NCBI GenBank assembly: GCA_947627105.1
Contig: CANQUT010000008.1
Span: 1-48,708, forward strand
Direction of reading: 5' to 3'
Length of the DNA stretch: 48,708 nucleotides
Origin: an uncultured Clostridia bacterium
Lineage (GTDB): Bacteria > Bacillota > Clostridia > TANB77 > CAG-508
Shown here: in pieces, positions 18,556 through 28,332 of the stretch
Layout: each line of letters starts with the position of its first letter
Numbering within the stretch: the first letter of the stretch is position 1
The notes under the pieces: generated by a model
Databases searched by the model: none
What the model saw: the letters and a program-made list of their open reading frames with translations, nothing else
Told to the model about the DNA's origin: nothing
Position numbers and translations under genes: made by a program

Positions 18556-18600
18556 TGGTTTATAGGTAGCCAAATAAAAACCTAAATAAATATTAAAAGG
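18556..18600 (+). promoter_or_regulatory. Short repeated leader motif before phosphoglucomutase
   Basis: GGTTTATAGGTAGCC, then AAAAACCTAAATAAA, then the binding site AAAAGG. Almost the same block occurs at 33356-33401 before yqeK. UAGG can pair with CCUA and GGUUU with AAACC, in mutually exclusive ways. The layout recalls the preQ1-I class, but the downstream genes have no queuosine link. The function is unproven. Confidence 0.4.
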
Positions 18601-18608
18601 AAAAAAGA

Positions 18609-20339
18609 ATGGAAGAATATAAACAAAGATATGAAAATTGGCTTAAAGACCCATCTATTTCTGAAGAAGATAAACAAGAGCTAAAAAATATTTCTCAAGA
18701 TGAAAAAGAAATAGAAGATAGATTTTACAAAGATTTAGAGTTTGGAACAGCAGGTTTAAGAGGAGTTATAGGAATTGGAACAAATCGTATGAACATTTAT
18801 ACAGTTACAAAGGCAACACAAGGCTTAGCAAATTATATTGTAAAAAAAGGTGTTCAAGAAAAAGGTGTTGCAATTGCTTATGATTCAAGAAGAATGTCAA
18901 AAGAATTTAGTGATGAAGCGGCATTAACTTTAAATGCAAATGGAATAAAAACATATCGCTTTGACTCATTAAGACCAACACCAGAGCTTTCTTTTGCAGT
19001 AAGAGAGTTAGGATGCACAGCAGGAATTGTTATAACTGCAAGTCATAACCCACCAGAATACAATGGTTATAAAGTTTATTGGGATGATGGAGCACAAATA
19101 GTAGAGCCAATAGATAAAGAAATAATAAACGAAGTAAATAATGTTACAGATTTTTCTACAATTAAAAAAATATCAAAAGAAGAAGCAATTCAAAAAGGTT
19201 TATACAATACAATAGGAGAAGAAATAGACAAAAGATATATAGAAGAACTTAAAAAATTAGTAGTTAATCAAAAAGCAATAAATGAAATGCAAAAAGATAT
19301 AAAAATTGTATATACACCACTTCATGGAACAGGCAATATTCCTGTACAAACAATATTAAAAGAACTTGGTTTTGAAAATGTTTATGTTGTACCAGAGCAA
19401 GAAAAACCAGACGGAAACTTTCCAACAGTAGACTATCCAAACCCAGAAGATCCAAAAGCATTTAAACTAGCATTAGACTTAGCAAAGCAAAAAGATGCAG
19501 ACATAGTTTTAGCAAATGACCCAGATGCAGATAGACTAGGTGTTTATGCAAAAAATAAAGAAACCGGAGAATACATTAGATTTACAGGAAACATGACAGG
19601 TAATTTAATAGCTGAATATGTTTTATCACAAAAAAAGGCAAATGGCACATTACCTGCAAATGGAGCAGTTATAAAAACAATAGTATCATCTAATTTAACA
19701 GATGCTATTGCAAAAGCATATAATGTAAAATTATTCTCTACATTAACAGGATTTAAAAACATAGCAAAAATTATTCGTGGCTTTGAAGAAAATAATAATG
19801 AATATATTTGCTTATATTCTTATGAAGAAAGCTATGGTTGTATTATAGGAACACATGCAAGAGATAAAGATGGAATTGTAGCAGTAATGACTCTATGCGA
19901 AGCAGTATGCTACTATAAACAAAAAGGAATGACCTTATGGGATGCAATGCTTGCAGTATATGAAAAATATGGCTATTATAAAGAAGACCAATTTTCTATT
20001 ACATTAAAAGGCTCAGAAGGAGCAGAACAAATTAAAAAAATGATGGAAAATATGAGAAACAATACTCCACAAGAAATAGCAGGTAAAAAAGTTTTATCTT
20101 TTGGAGATTATCAAGCACAAACAATTTATAATGCTCAAACTAAAGAAACTACATCTACAAACTTACCTAAGTCAAATGTATTATATTATGATTTAGAAGA
20201 TGATAATTGGTGCTGCGTACGTCCATCTGGAACAGAGCCAAAAATTAAATTCTATATGGGTGTAAAAGGCTCTAGCTTAGAAGATGCAGAACAAAAACTA
20301 AAAGAATTAGAAGAAAGCGTAAGAGAACTTGCAAAATAA
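18609..20339 (+). CDS. pgcA: Phosphoglucomutase / phosphomannomutase
   Basis: 576 residues, the length of the Firmicute PgcA-type alpha-phosphoglucomutase. The active-site phosphoserine loop is VITASHNPPEYNGYKVYW near residue 143. The metal loop is LANDPDADRLGVY near residue 302, and the phosphate-binding tail is RPSGTEPKIKFYMG near the end. It interconverts glucose-1- and glucose-6-phosphate. It follows the pyrophosphorylase by 61 bp, with the leader motif in that gap. Confidence 0.95.
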   Translation: MEEYKQRYENWLKDPSISEEDKQELKNISQDEKEIEDRFYKDLEFGTAGLRGVIGIGTNRMNIYTVTKATQGLANYIVKKGVQEKGVAIAYDSRRMSKEFSDEAALTLNANGIKTYRFDSLRPTPELSFAVRELGCTAGIVITASHNPPEYNGYKVYWDDGAQIVEPIDKEIINEVNNVTDFSTIKKISKEEAIQKGLYNTIGEEIDKRYIEELKKLVVNQKAINEMQKDIKIVYTPLHGTGNIPVQTILKELGFENVYVVPEQEKPDGNFPTVDYPNPEDPKAFKLALDLAKQKDADIVLANDPDADRLGVYAKNKETGEYIRFTGNMTGNLIAEYVLSQKKANGTLPANGAVIKTIVSSNLTDAIAKAYNVKLFSTLTGFKNIAKIIRGFEENNNEYICLYSYEESYGCIIGTHARDKDGIVAVMTLCEAVCYYKQKGMTLWDAMLAVYEKYGYYKEDQFSITLKGSEGAEQIKKMMENMRNNTPQEIAGKKVLSFGDYQAQTIYNAQTKETTSTNLPKSNVLYYDLEDDNWCCVRPSGTEPKIKFYMGVKGSSLEDAEQKLKELEESVRELAK

Positions 20340-20394
20340 TAAAAAAGACTAGAAATTAAAAAAATATTCGCAGTTAATTATAAATTTTAGAGTA

Positions 20395-20470
20395 GCCACT
20401 TGCTTCTTTGTATATATTTTTTCGAGCTTTAGCCTAAGAAAAAATATATACAAAACGCAAGCGACGTGGC
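20395..20470. repeat. 76-bp imperfect hairpin between convergent genes
   Basis: GCCAC/GTGGC outer arms and TTGTATATATTTTTT/AAAAAATATATACAA inner arms (20408-20422 and 20439-20453), with a short loop. It lies between the 3' ends of pgcA and ttcA and probably terminates one or both. TTCGCAGTT just upstream (20368) resembles part of the dispersed element arms but no full copy is present. Confidence 0.6.
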
Positions 20471-20502
20471 GGATGATTTTAAGACTATTAATTGTAGCAA
20501 AC

Positions 20503-21210
20503 TTATTTCCACCCATTTATATTAGCCCTTTTAATAGCTCCAACCATATTAGCCTTAACAGTTGGAATTTTTTTCTCCAACTCAAAGATCATATTTTTCA
20601 TATCTTCCCTTTTAGAATAGCCATCCATTGGGCAAACCTTTTTCATAACTTCAATATTATTTCTTTTAATAAATTTTTTAATTTCCTTTTCAGGAGTATC
20701 TATAAGAGGTCGAATTAAAGTAACTTTAGAACGGTCCATATAACTCATAGGAGCAAAAGTATTTAAATTTCCAGCATATAAAAAATTAAGTAAAAAAGTT
20801 TCTAAAGCATCATCTTGATTATGCCCAAGAGCAATTTTATTACAGCCTTCTCTTATAGCAACGGAATTAATAATTCCCCTACGTAAATTAGCACACAAAG
20901 AACATGGATTTTGCTCTTTTCTAATATCAAAAACAATTTCTTTAATATGAGAAACTTCTTCTACTAAAGGAACGCCAATTTCTTCACATTTTTTCCTTAA
21001 GAAATCTGAATTAAAAAATTCAAACCCAGGATTTACAGTAATTGCAATCAAATCAAAATGCTTTGGGTAAAATCTTTGAAGAGCTTTTAGTCCCATAAGC
21101 AATGTAAAAGAATCTTTTCCTCCTGAAAGACAGACTGCAATTTTATCTCCATCTTCAATTAATTCATAAGTTTCAATAGTTTTTCTCATATAACTTAAAA
21201 TTCGTTGCAT
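20503..21210 (-). CDS. ttcA: tRNA 2-thiocytidine biosynthesis protein, TtcA family
   Basis: 235 residues. The PP-loop ATPase motif is VCLSGGKDSFTLLMGL near residue 27. The Cys pair CSLCANLRRG (CxxC) and GHNQDDALETFLLN match the TtcA/TilS-like group; the CxxC and the lack of a TilS C-terminal domain favour TtcA. Family members thiolate C32 in the anticodon loop of some tRNAs using a [4Fe-4S] cluster. This modification affects decoding of CGN-type Arg codons in Enterobacteria, which is relevant to the CGG observations here but only as context. Confidence 0.88.
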   Translation of the reverse strand: MQRILSYMRKTIETYELIEDGDKIAVCLSGGKDSFTLLMGLKALQRFYPKHFDLIAITVNPGFEFFNSDFLRKKCEEIGVPLVEEVSHIKEIVFDIRKEQNPCSLCANLRRGIINSVAIREGCNKIALGHNQDDALETFLLNFLYAGNLNTFAPMSYMDRSKVTLIRPLIDTPEKEIKKFIKRNNIEVMKKVCPMDGYSKREDMKNMIFELEKKIPTVKANMVGAIKRANINGWK

Positions 21211-21323
21211 TAGTTTAACTCCTTAATAATATACTATGAAAAATTATAGCACACCAAGTCAATAGCTTTTTTATCTTGAAATTTATAATAATATATTATA
21301 AAATATAAAGGTAATGTTAATAT

Positions 21324-21400
21324 GTGTCTATAGCTCAGTAGGATAGAGCGACCGCCTCCTAAGCGGTAGGTCATCGGTTCGATTCCGGTTAGGCACACCA
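21324..21400 (+). tRNA. tRNA-Arg(CCT)
   Basis: Acceptor GTGTCTA/TAGGCAC, D arm GCTC/GAGC, anticodon stem ACCGC/GCGGT with loop CTCCTAA giving anticodon CCT (reads AGG), T arm ATCGG/CCGGT with TTCGATT, encoded CCA. AGG is thus served by a dedicated tRNA. No tRNA with anticodon CCG is in this window. Confidence 0.95.
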
Positions 21401-21408
21401 AAAAATAA

Positions 21409-21437
21409 AAAATTCGAAATTTTATGTTTCGAGTTTT
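21409..21437 (+). terminator. Probable tRNA-Arg terminator
   Basis: CGAAATTTTATGTTTCG forms a short hairpin followed by AGTTTTT, nine bases after the tRNA. Confidence 0.6.
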
Positions 21438-21494
21438 TGCATTTTATAATATAATTAAATATAATTACTTTATAAAAAATGGAGGCAAACAAAG

Positions 21495-22334
21495 TTGATA
21501 TATGTATATATAATAATACTAGCAGGAATATTAGGTGCGATTGGTCAATATCTTGATAAATATTTAGTAAATAAAGGAATAAGCAGAAATGACTATTTTT
21601 ACTACATGTGCTTAACAATGATACCTTTTTCTATTATTATGGTTGGAATAGAATATTTTACAAATCAATTAAAATTTCAATTTGGATTTGTTCCAATTAT
21701 ACTGTTATTACTTGCAATGTTTTTAAGATATAAAAAACAGCATACCATAGTTGGATGTTTAAAATATTTAAATCCTTATGAAGATTCTGCCTATTTAAGT
21801 TTAAGTATTATAATTGCTTTTATAATTGATGTTATACTTGGAATAGAAAATTTAGGAATAATATCTATTTTATCTATACTATTTACACTAATTGGCGTAT
21901 TTACTATAGCAAACTCTAAACTAAGAATAAAAAATTTGCAAAAAGACTTATTAATAAGAATATTAACATCATTATCAATGAGTTATATTACTCATTTTAT
22001 ATTAAATTATTGGTCTAATGCAGTATTTATGCTAATATTAAATTTATTTTTAACAATTTTATTTGCAAAAGATTACAACTTTAAGTATCATATAGAACAT
22101 ATAAATACAATAAAATGGGTATTTATTCAGCAAATATTTGGATTTTGCTCATTATATTTAAGTAATTATTTATCAGGAAATTCCGTAACCTTAAGCTCTT
22201 ATGTTAGACCAACGTCAATTATAGTTATAGTTTTAATATCAATGTTTTTTAAAGATAAAGAAAAAAGACCTACTCTTAAGCAAGTACTAGGAATAATATT
22301 AGTTGTTATAGGAATTTGTTTAATAAAAGAATAA
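21495..22334 (+). CDS. EamA/DMT-like multi-span membrane transporter
   Basis: 279 residues with about ten predicted membrane segments and a conserved internal symmetry typical of drug/metabolite transporters (GAIGQYLDKYLVNKG near the start, a late segment KQVLGIILVVIGICLIKE). The start is TTG at 21495, nine bases after GGAGG. The substrate is unknown. It lies between tRNA-Arg and tadA with no clear partner. Confidence 0.75.
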   Translation: MIYVYIIILAGILGAIGQYLDKYLVNKGISRNDYFYYMCLTMIPFSIIMVGIEYFTNQLKFQFGFVPIILLLLAMFLRYKKQHTIVGCLKYLNPYEDSAYLSLSIIIAFIIDVILGIENLGIISILSILFTLIGVFTIANSKLRIKNLQKDLLIRILTSLSMSYITHFILNYWSNAVFMLILNLFLTILFAKDYNFKYHIEHINTIKWVFIQQIFGFCSLYLSNYLSGNSVTLSSYVRPTSIIVIVLISMFFKDKEKRPTLKQVLGIILVVIGICLIKE

Positions 22335-22533
22335 TCTTTAAGAGTCTAATTTAACTAGAAGATTAGAAACTAGATTATTTAATTTTGATAAATTAGGGTG
22401 TTATTCTTCCTCTAATTTGTGAATTTTTATTATATATGAAAATCGAAAATTTTCAAAATTTTTATTGTTTGAACATAAAGTATATGATAAAATTTATTTA
22501 TGTGTATAAAATACAAACTTAAAAGGAGCAAAA

Positions 22534-22995
22534 ATGCAAACAGCAGAAAAATTTATGAAACAAGCACTTAAAGAGGCACAAAAAGCATACGAAAAAGAAG
22601 AAATACCAGTAGGTGCAGTAATTGTAAAAAATAATAAAATAATAGCTAGAGCATATAATAAAAAAGAAGAAACAAATAACCCTATAAATCATGCTGAAAT
22701 AATAGCAATACAAAAAGCTAGTAAAAAATTAGGCTCATGGCGTTTGACTGACTGCGAAATGTATGTTACACTAGAACCTTGCAGTATGTGTGCAGGAGCA
22801 TTAATACAATCAAGAATAAAAAAAATATATATAGGAACAATGGATGAAAAAACTGGCAGTTGTGGTTCTAAGCTAAATCTTTTAGAAGATTATACCTTTA
22901 ACCATAAAGTAGAAATAGAAACAGGAATAATGCAAAAAGAATGTGAAGCTTTACTTAAAAAATTTTTTAAAGAGCTAAGAAATAAGAAAAAATAA
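22534..22995 (+). CDS. tadA: tRNA-specific adenosine deaminase TadA
   Basis: 153 residues. The zinc cytidine-deaminase-fold motifs are HAEIIAIQKA (His ligand and catalytic Glu) near residue 53 and EPCSMCAGAL (PCxxC ligands) near residue 83. TadA converts A34 to inosine in tRNA-Arg(ACG), the tRNA that reads CGU, CGC and CGA. Inosine cannot read CGG, so CGG needs its own tRNA. AAGGAGC precedes the ATG. It is followed at once by tRNA-Ser(CGA). Confidence 0.95.
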   Translation: MQTAEKFMKQALKEAQKAYEKEEIPVGAVIVKNNKIIARAYNKKEETNNPINHAEIIAIQKASKKLGSWRLTDCEMYVTLEPCSMCAGALIQSRIKKIYIGTMDEKTGSCGSKLNLLEDYTFNHKVEIETGIMQKECEALLKKFFKELRNKKK

Positions 22996-23005
22996 TTATA
23001 AATTA

Positions 23006-23101
23006 GGAGCGGTATCGAAGTGGTCATAACGAGGTTGACTCGAAATCAATTGGGCGCATTTATAGTGTGCCACGTGGGTTCGAATCCCACTCGCTCCGCC
23101 A
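23006..23101 (+). tRNA. tRNA-Ser(CGA)
   Basis: Class II tRNA. Acceptor GGAGCGG/TCGCTCC, anticodon stem GTTGA/TCAAT with loop CTCGAAA giving anticodon CGA (reads UCG), long variable arm GGGCGCATTT..., T arm GTGGGTTCGAATCCCAC, encoded CCA. It starts 11 bases after the tadA stop. Confidence 0.95.
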
Positions 23102-23190
23102 AAGCTGTTTATTACAAAAACTTTATAGACGTAATATAAATTAAAATAAAAAAGTTTGAAAACATAAATAGCCAAAAAGGAGGAAATTTT

Positions 23191-23931
23191 TTGATAACAG
23201 AAAAGAAAAAACAAACGATAAAGCTAATGATTTCAATAGCAGTATTAGCATTAATTTTAATTCTTGTATTAATGTCAATGATAAAATATGAAGTAGAAGG
23301 TGAACAAAATATGCCTTTTAAACTTTCAAAAATTATTGTTATTAGTACAGCAGAAGGCTTAGAAAAAGAAGAAAGTAAATCAAAATGGAACTTTGATATT
23401 TATCAAAATAATGATGTTTATTTTTACATAGATTCAAATACAAAAGACGAAAATTTACTTATAAAAAGTGTAACTATTGATAATATTAAAATTATGAAAG
23501 CTCCACAAATAGGTGAAGTTAAAGCATATATGCCAAATAGTGAAGCAGGAAGATTCTATAATTTTGATGAACAATTTTTGGTAGATGAAAAATTAGAATA
23601 TAAAGGTGCTAGTCAAAGTAGTTCTACAGAATTGCAAATAGGTAGTAAAGGTGGAACTACATGGATTTGCTTTAATAATATGGGAATTGGTACATATTCA
23701 TCTAATAAAGATGATAAAATAGTACATGATGGAACTTGGCTTAAAAAACTTGATATACAAAAAGAAGATGTAGAATTTACTGTATCTTTTGATTACACAA
23801 TAGAAACTACAAAAGCAAAATACATGGCAAATATTACTTTAGATTTACCAACAGGAGATATTAGTAAAGATGGAAGTAGCCATTTAGAAAAAACAGACAT
23901 GAGTGATATTATATTTAAAAGAGTAAAATAA
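23191..23931 (+). CDS. Unrecognised membrane-anchored extracytoplasmic protein
   Basis: 246 residues. One N-terminal membrane helix (LMISIAVLALILILVLMSMI) is followed by a largely beta extracytoplasmic domain with no Cys pattern that I recognise. The start is TTG at 23191 with AAGGAGG six to ten bases upstream. It lies between a tRNA and SRP RNA and has no operon partner. Confidence 0.65.
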   Translation: MITEKKKQTIKLMISIAVLALILILVLMSMIKYEVEGEQNMPFKLSKIIVISTAEGLEKEESKSKWNFDIYQNNDVYFYIDSNTKDENLLIKSVTIDNIKIMKAPQIGEVKAYMPNSEAGRFYNFDEQFLVDEKLEYKGASQSSSTELQIGSKGGTTWICFNNMGIGTYSSNKDDKIVHDGTWLKKLDIQKEDVEFTVSFDYTIETTKAKYMANITLDLPTGDISKDGSSHLEKTDMSDIIFKRVK

Positions 23932-23978
23932 AAATATATAAATACTTGATAAACCAAATAAAAAAGTATATAATGCAA

Positions 23979-24129
23979 ATGGTATGAATTTACTTAGCCA
24001 TTGTATGGAAAGTAAACCAATGGAAGCCTATGAATCTTGTCAGGTCCGGAAGGAAGCAGCAATAAGTAGTAACTTCTGTGTGGAATTTACTTTCCATAGA
24101 GTGACTAAGAAAAAAACTCATACCATTTT
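23979..24129 (+). ncRNA. ffs: Signal recognition particle RNA
   Basis: The conserved SRP domain IV is seen as GTCAGGTCCGGAAGGAAGCAGCA (24039-24061), with symmetrical loop and GGAA tetraloop. Outer arms ATGGTATGA and TCATACCAT close the molecule, and the middle stem GGAAAGTAAA/TTTACTTTCC is perfect. The ~150-nt length is intermediate between the short 4.5S form and the long Bacillus form. It lies 25 bases before dnaX, a common Firmicute arrangement. Confidence 0.93.
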
Positions 24130-24154
24130 ATTAGTTAAAATAAAGAGGTGGAAT

Positions 24155-25759
24155 ATGGCATATACAGCTTTATATAGAAAATTTAGACCACTTAAATTTG
24201 AAGATATGGTTGGTCAAGAACATATTACTAAAACTATAAAAAATCAAATAATGGCTGGTAGAGTAGGGCATGCATATTTATTAACTGGTGGTAGAGGAAC
24301 CGGAAAAACTACAACAGCTAAAATTTTAGCAAGAGCTGTAAACTGTTTAAACCCACAAAATGGAGAGCCATGTAATGAATGTGAAATATGCAAAGCTGCA
24401 CTTTCAGGATCTTTAACAGATATTGTAGAAATGGATGCAGCATCTAACAATAGTGTAGATGACATTAGAGCCATTCGTGATGAAGTTAATTTTTTGCCAA
24501 CACTTGCAAAATATAGAGTATATATAATTGATGAGGTGCACATGCTATCAACAGGAGCCTTCAATGCACTTTTAAAAACATTAGAAGAGCCACCTGCACA
24601 CGTAAAGTTTATTTTAGCAACAACAGAACCACAAAAATTACCTGCAACTATTCTTTCAAGATGTCAAAGATTTGATTTCAAAAAGATATCAAATGATGAT
24701 ATTATTAAAAGATTAGAATATGTATGTAAAGAAAGTAATATTGAAATTTCAAAAGAAGCGCTAAAACTTATAGCAATATTATCAGAAGGTGCAATGAGAG
24801 ATGCATTAAGCATATTAGAAAGATGCTTGCAAGAAGGAAATCAACAAATTGATGAAGATTTTGTAAAAGACTTAGTTGGAATTCCAAAATTAACTTTCAT
24901 ATCACAAATTATGGAAGCAATTATAGAAAATAAAGTAGAAAATGTACTAAAAACTATAGAAGAAGTTGAAAATGAGGGAAAAGACTTACAAAATCTTTTA
25001 TGGGAATTAATAAAATATACAAAAGATATTTTAGTATATAAGACAAGTCAAAAATTAGAAATATATAGCGAAGAAGAACAAAACCAAATTGCAAAATTAG
25101 CCCAAAATGTATCAAAAGAAAGATTACTAAAAATAATTTATATACTTTCTGAATTAGAAAATGAAATGAAATGGTCTTCACAAAAAACAGTATTATTTGA
25201 AGTAGCAATGATTAAATTATGCAATCCAGAAGAAGCAAAAAAGGCAGACTCACAAGATTTAGAAGATATATATAATAGGCTAAATAAATTAGAAGAAAAA
25301 ATAAAATCTGATAATTTTTCAAAAACATCTGAAGAAAAGCCAAAAGAAACATCAAAAGAAGCAAAAACAAATAATGTTCCAAAACCAAAAGTAGAAAAAG
25401 TAACGGATTTAAAAATAGATAAACTAGACTTTTGGCCTAAAATAATAGAAAATTTAAAAGAACAAAGAAAAATGATGTTAGTAAGCAATTTACTAAATAC
25501 AGTAGCAACTATGCTTAATGACTTAACAGTTGGAATTGTTTTTCAAAATGGCTTAACACCATTTGTAAAAAGCATTATGGAAAAACCAGAAAACATTCAA
25601 GAAATAACAAGACTTGTATCTATAGAATGTGGAAAACAAATGACAATTAAATTATTAGACTGTCAAGATGAAATTTTGCAGAAAAAATTAAAAGAAAAAA
25701 GTCCAGAAAAGCAGGTAATAGATGAATTAGATATTCCTGTTAATATAATAGAAGAATAA
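24155..25759 (+). CDS. dnaX: DNA polymerase III subunits gamma/tau
   Basis: 534 residues. The AAA+ clamp-loader domain opens with [20 protein letters not shown]. Walker A is [13 protein letters not shown], the zinc site has four Cys (C-x8-CNECEIC), Walker B is IIDEVHMLS and the sensor segment is [19 protein letters not shown]. The C-terminal third is Lys/Glu-rich tau-like sequence. I chose the ATG at 24155 because AGAGGTGG lies seven bases upstream; the longer ORF would run back through the SRP RNA. It forms an operon with ybaB and recR. Confidence 0.96.
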   Translation: MAYTALYRKFRPLKFEDMVGQEHITKTIKNQIMAGRVGHAYLLTGGRGTGKTTTAKILARAVNCLNPQNGEPCNECEICKAALSGSLTDIVEMDAASNNSVDDIRAIRDEVNFLPTLAKYRVYIIDEVHMLSTGAFNALLKTLEEPPAHVKFILATTEPQKLPATILSRCQRFDFKKISNDDIIKRLEYVCKESNIEISKEALKLIAILSEGAMRDALSILERCLQEGNQQIDEDFVKDLVGIPKLTFISQIMEAIIENKVENVLKTIEEVENEGKDLQNLLWELIKYTKDILVYKTSQKLEIYSEEEQNQIAKLAQNVSKERLLKIIYILSELENEMKWSSQKTVLFEVAMIKLCNPEEAKKADSQDLEDIYNRLNKLEEKIKSDNFSKTSEEKPKETSKEAKTNNVPKPKVEKVTDLKIDKLDFWPKIIENLKEQRKMMLVSNLLNTVATMLNDLTVGIVFQNGLTPFVKSIMEKPENIQEITRLVSIECGKQMTIKLLDCQDEILQKKLKEKSPEKQVIDELDIPVNIIEE

Positions 25760-25773
25760 GGAGGAAAAAAAGT

Positions 25774-26118
25774 ATGTCTAAAAGAGGTGGTTTCCCAGGA
25801 ATGGGCGGAGGATTTGGCGGAATGAATATAAATCAATTAATGAAAGAAGCCAAAAAAATGCAAGCAGATATGGAAAAATCACAAACAGAATTAGCAGCAA
25901 AAGAATTTGACGCTAGCACAGGTGGAGGAGCTGTTTATGTTAAAGTATCTGGAAATAAAGAAGTAAAAGAAATTAAAATAAAAAAAGAAGCAGTAGACCC
26001 AGAAGATGTAGAAATGTTACAAGATTTAATATTATCTTGCGTAAATGAAGCATTAAGAAAAGTAGATAGTGCACAAGCACAAGAACTTGGAAAATACAAC
26101 ATACCAGGTTTAATGTAA
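25774..26118 (+). CDS. YbaB/EbfC nucleoid-associated protein
   Basis: 114 residues with a Gly/Phe-rich start ([20 protein letters not shown]) and the YbaB domain core ([36 protein letters not shown]). It binds DNA as a dimer. The dnaX-ybaB-recR order is highly conserved, and AAGGAGG is present 14 bases after dnaX. Confidence 0.96.
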   Translation: MSKRGGFPGMGGGFGGMNINQLMKEAKKMQADMEKSQTELAAKEFDASTGGGAVYVKVSGNKEVKEIKIKKEAVDPEDVEMLQDLILSCVNEALRKVDSAQAQELGKYNIPGLM

Positions 26119-26128
26119 GGAGCAAATA

Positions 26129-26728
26129 ATGTCATATTATTCACCATCAATAGAAAAATTAATAGAAGCATTTGAAAAGTTACCTAGCATAGGAAATAAA
26201 ACTGCAGCTAGGCTTGCTTTTCATATTCTAGACGCAACCGAAGAAGAAACAAAAGAATTTGTTCAGGCAATTTTAGATGCAAAAAAGAATTTAAAATATT
26301 GCTCTAGTTGCTATAACATTTCAGATACAGATCCATGTCCAATATGTTCAAACCAAAATAGGGATCATACTACAATTTGTGTAGTAGAAGATGTAAGAGA
26401 TGTAGTAGCAATGGAAAGAACACATGAATTTAAAGGAATATACCATGTTTTGCATGGTAGCATTTCACCAATGAATGGAATAGGACCAGATGATATTAAA
26501 ATAAAAGAACTACTTTCACATATAATGGAAGGAAATATAAAAGAAATTATTTTAGCAACAAATCCACGTGTAGAAGGAGAAGCAACAGCTATGTATATTT
26601 CTAAACTTGTAAAGCCATTAGGAGTTAAAGTAACAAGAATTGCACATGGAATTCCTGTTGGTGGAGACTTAGAATATACAGATGAAGTAACTTTAAGCAA
26701 AGCCTTAGAAGGAAGAAGAGAATTATAA
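26129..26728 (+). CDS. recR: Recombination mediator RecR
   Basis: 199 residues, the full family length. It has a helix-hairpin-helix start ([17 protein letters not shown]), a C4 zinc finger ([16 protein letters not shown]) and a Toprim domain ([31 protein letters not shown]). RecR works with RecO and RecF to load RecA. It is the last gene of the dnaX operon. Confidence 0.97.
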   Translation: MSYYSPSIEKLIEAFEKLPSIGNKTAARLAFHILDATEEETKEFVQAILDAKKNLKYCSSCYNISDTDPCPICSNQNRDHTTICVVEDVRDVVAMERTHEFKGIYHVLHGSISPMNGIGPDDIKIKELLSHIMEGNIKEIILATNPRVEGEATAMYISKLVKPLGVKVTRIAHGIPVGGDLEYTDEVTLSKALEGRREL

Positions 26729-26737
26729 AAATAAAAA

Positions 26738-26770
26738 AACAACTTTGCATTTAGCTAAGTTGTTTTTTTT
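26738..26770. terminator. Terminator between recR and the convergent glycosyltransferase
   Basis: AACAACTT/AAGTTGTT followed by T8, with an A-run before it, so it works for both directions. Confidence 0.85.
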
Positions 26771-26774
26771 AACA

Positions 26775-27902
26775 TTATTTATTTAAAACAATTTCGCAAA
26801 TATCTTTTGTTGAATTAATTTTGCAAAGAGTTTTTGTTTTTTCTCTCATTTCTTCAATTTTCTCACTATTTTCAAACAATTTTGAAATAATCTCATCAGG
26901 ATCATTATTTTTCCTAATCCAAACACCAACACCATTTTTTTCTAAAAATTCAGCATTTTCTTCTTCTTGCCCAGGAATTGGGTTAATAATAATCATAGGA
27001 AGACCAGAGGCTAAACTTTCTGTTGTAGTAAGCCCTCCAGGCTTTGTTACAACCATATAAGAAATACTCATAAGTTCTGGCACTTTATCTGTAAAGCCAA
27101 GTATAACAACTCTATTTTGAGCGTGGCAAGATAAAACTAGTTCTTCAAATGCTTCTTTCATTTTTACGTTCTTTCCGCTAACTGCAACTATTTGAAAATT
27201 TGGAAGTTTTTCTATTAAAGTTTTTAAAATCTGAACAGTTCTATCTTTTCCAAGACCAAACTCTCCACCACCAAAAAATAGAATAACTTTCTTTTCAGAA
27301 TCTAATTTAAAATCTTCATAAATCTTTTGCTTATCAAAATTTTCAGTAAATCTATTAGACATAGGAATACCAGTCACATATATTTTGTCTTTATTAACAC
27401 CATAATTTATAATATCTTGTTTCATAGATTCATTTGAAACAAAGAAATAATCTGTATATTCATGTCCAATTAGCCATTGCTTATGCATAGCAAAATCTGT
27501 CATAATAGTAGCAAGTGTGCAATTTAATTTTTCTTTTCTTTTTAAATAACTAACCATTTGACTACTAAAAGGATGAGTAGAAATTACAACATCTGCATTT
27601 TTTTCTTGAAGCAATTTATTAAGTTTATTTGCTAATAATTTATTACCATCTTTACTAATTTTAGAAAGTAAACCTTTTTGAGAGCCAGAATAAACTTTTC
27701 CCCATAATTTAGGAGCCTTTTTTGCCATTTCACGGTAAGCAGCTGTTGTCATCTTTTCTATTGGTTTATTTACATATTTCATGCAATCTATCATTTCTAC
27801 ACTAACAAGAGGAAAATTTTTTTCAATATACTGCAAAATAGATTTTGCAGCAGATAAATGCCCTCCTCCATAAGAGGCATAAAAAATAATTACTTTTTTC
27901 AT
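26775..27902 (-). CDS. GT28 glycosyltransferase, UgtP/MGDG-synthase family
   Basis: 375 residues. The N-terminal MGDG-synthase motif (IFYASYGGGHLSAAKSI) and the C-terminal sugar-nucleotide-binding segment (VTKPGGLTTTESLASGLPMI, then GQEEENAEF) are clear. Family members transfer glucose or galactose from UDP-sugar to diacylglycerol to make membrane glycolipids and lipoteichoic-acid anchors. It could use the UDP-sugar made by the 17303 gene. AAAGGATTTTTTTATG gives the start. Confidence 0.9.
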   Translation of the reverse strand: MKKVIIFYASYGGGHLSAAKSILQYIEKNFPLVSVEMIDCMKYVNKPIEKMTTAAYREMAKKAPKLWGKVYSGSQKGLLSKISKDGNKLLANKLNKLLQEKNADVVISTHPFSSQMVSYLKRKEKLNCTLATIMTDFAMHKQWLIGHEYTDYFFVSNESMKQDIINYGVNKDKIYVTGIPMSNRFTENFDKQKIYEDFKLDSEKKVILFFGGGEFGLGKDRTVQILKTLIEKLPNFQIVAVSGKNVKMKEAFEELVLSCHAQNRVVILGFTDKVPELMSISYMVVTKPGGLTTTESLASGLPMIIINPIPGQEEENAEFLEKNGVGVWIRKNNDPDEIISKLFENSEKIEEMREKTKTLCKINSTKDICEIVLNK

Positions 27903-28034
27903 AAAAAAATCCTTTCTTTTTTAACACATATATTAAAAATTTCATTATTTCAATTTAGTGAATTTATTATAACATATTTAAAACAAAAATCTATAATTTT
28001 TAAATAAGAATAAATAATTTTATTTTAATTACAT

Positions 28035-28155
28035 TAAAGCGCAAATAGTACTAGTTTTCTTGTTTTTCAAATGCCCGTTGCAGAAGTAGGTTCGAAGAAG
28101 AAGGTTCAGAACGGGACCTTTCAAAACTGCGAAAAATAGTACTATTTACGCTTTA
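28035..28155 (-). repeat. Dispersed hairpin element, copy 3
   Basis: Inverted relative to copies 1 and 2. Outer arms TAAAGCGCAAATAGTACTA/TAGTACTATTTACGCTTTA pair except for one step that would be a U-G wobble in a minus-strand transcript. The inner stem CCCGTT/AACGGG holds a 30-nt divergent loop. It lies in the 430-bp divergent gap between the glycosyltransferase and sleB; nothing else is recognisable there. Confidence 0.9.
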
Positions 28156-28332
28156 GCTATAAAACTATTAAGTAGTGAATAATTTTATTTTAATTATAAA
28201 AAATGCATAAATTAACCAAAAATGGACAAAATGAAATTATATAAAATTTTTAGAAAGGAAAAACTGTCTTAAAATTAATATTTGTAAAAAGAAAAAACAA
28301 ATAAAATTTAAAGAAAGTATTTTGTAAAAATA

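Noticed and set aside
23984..24154. Longer N-terminus for dnaX
   Set aside because: It would be encoded by the SRP RNA; the ATG at 24155 has its own binding site and gives the family start.
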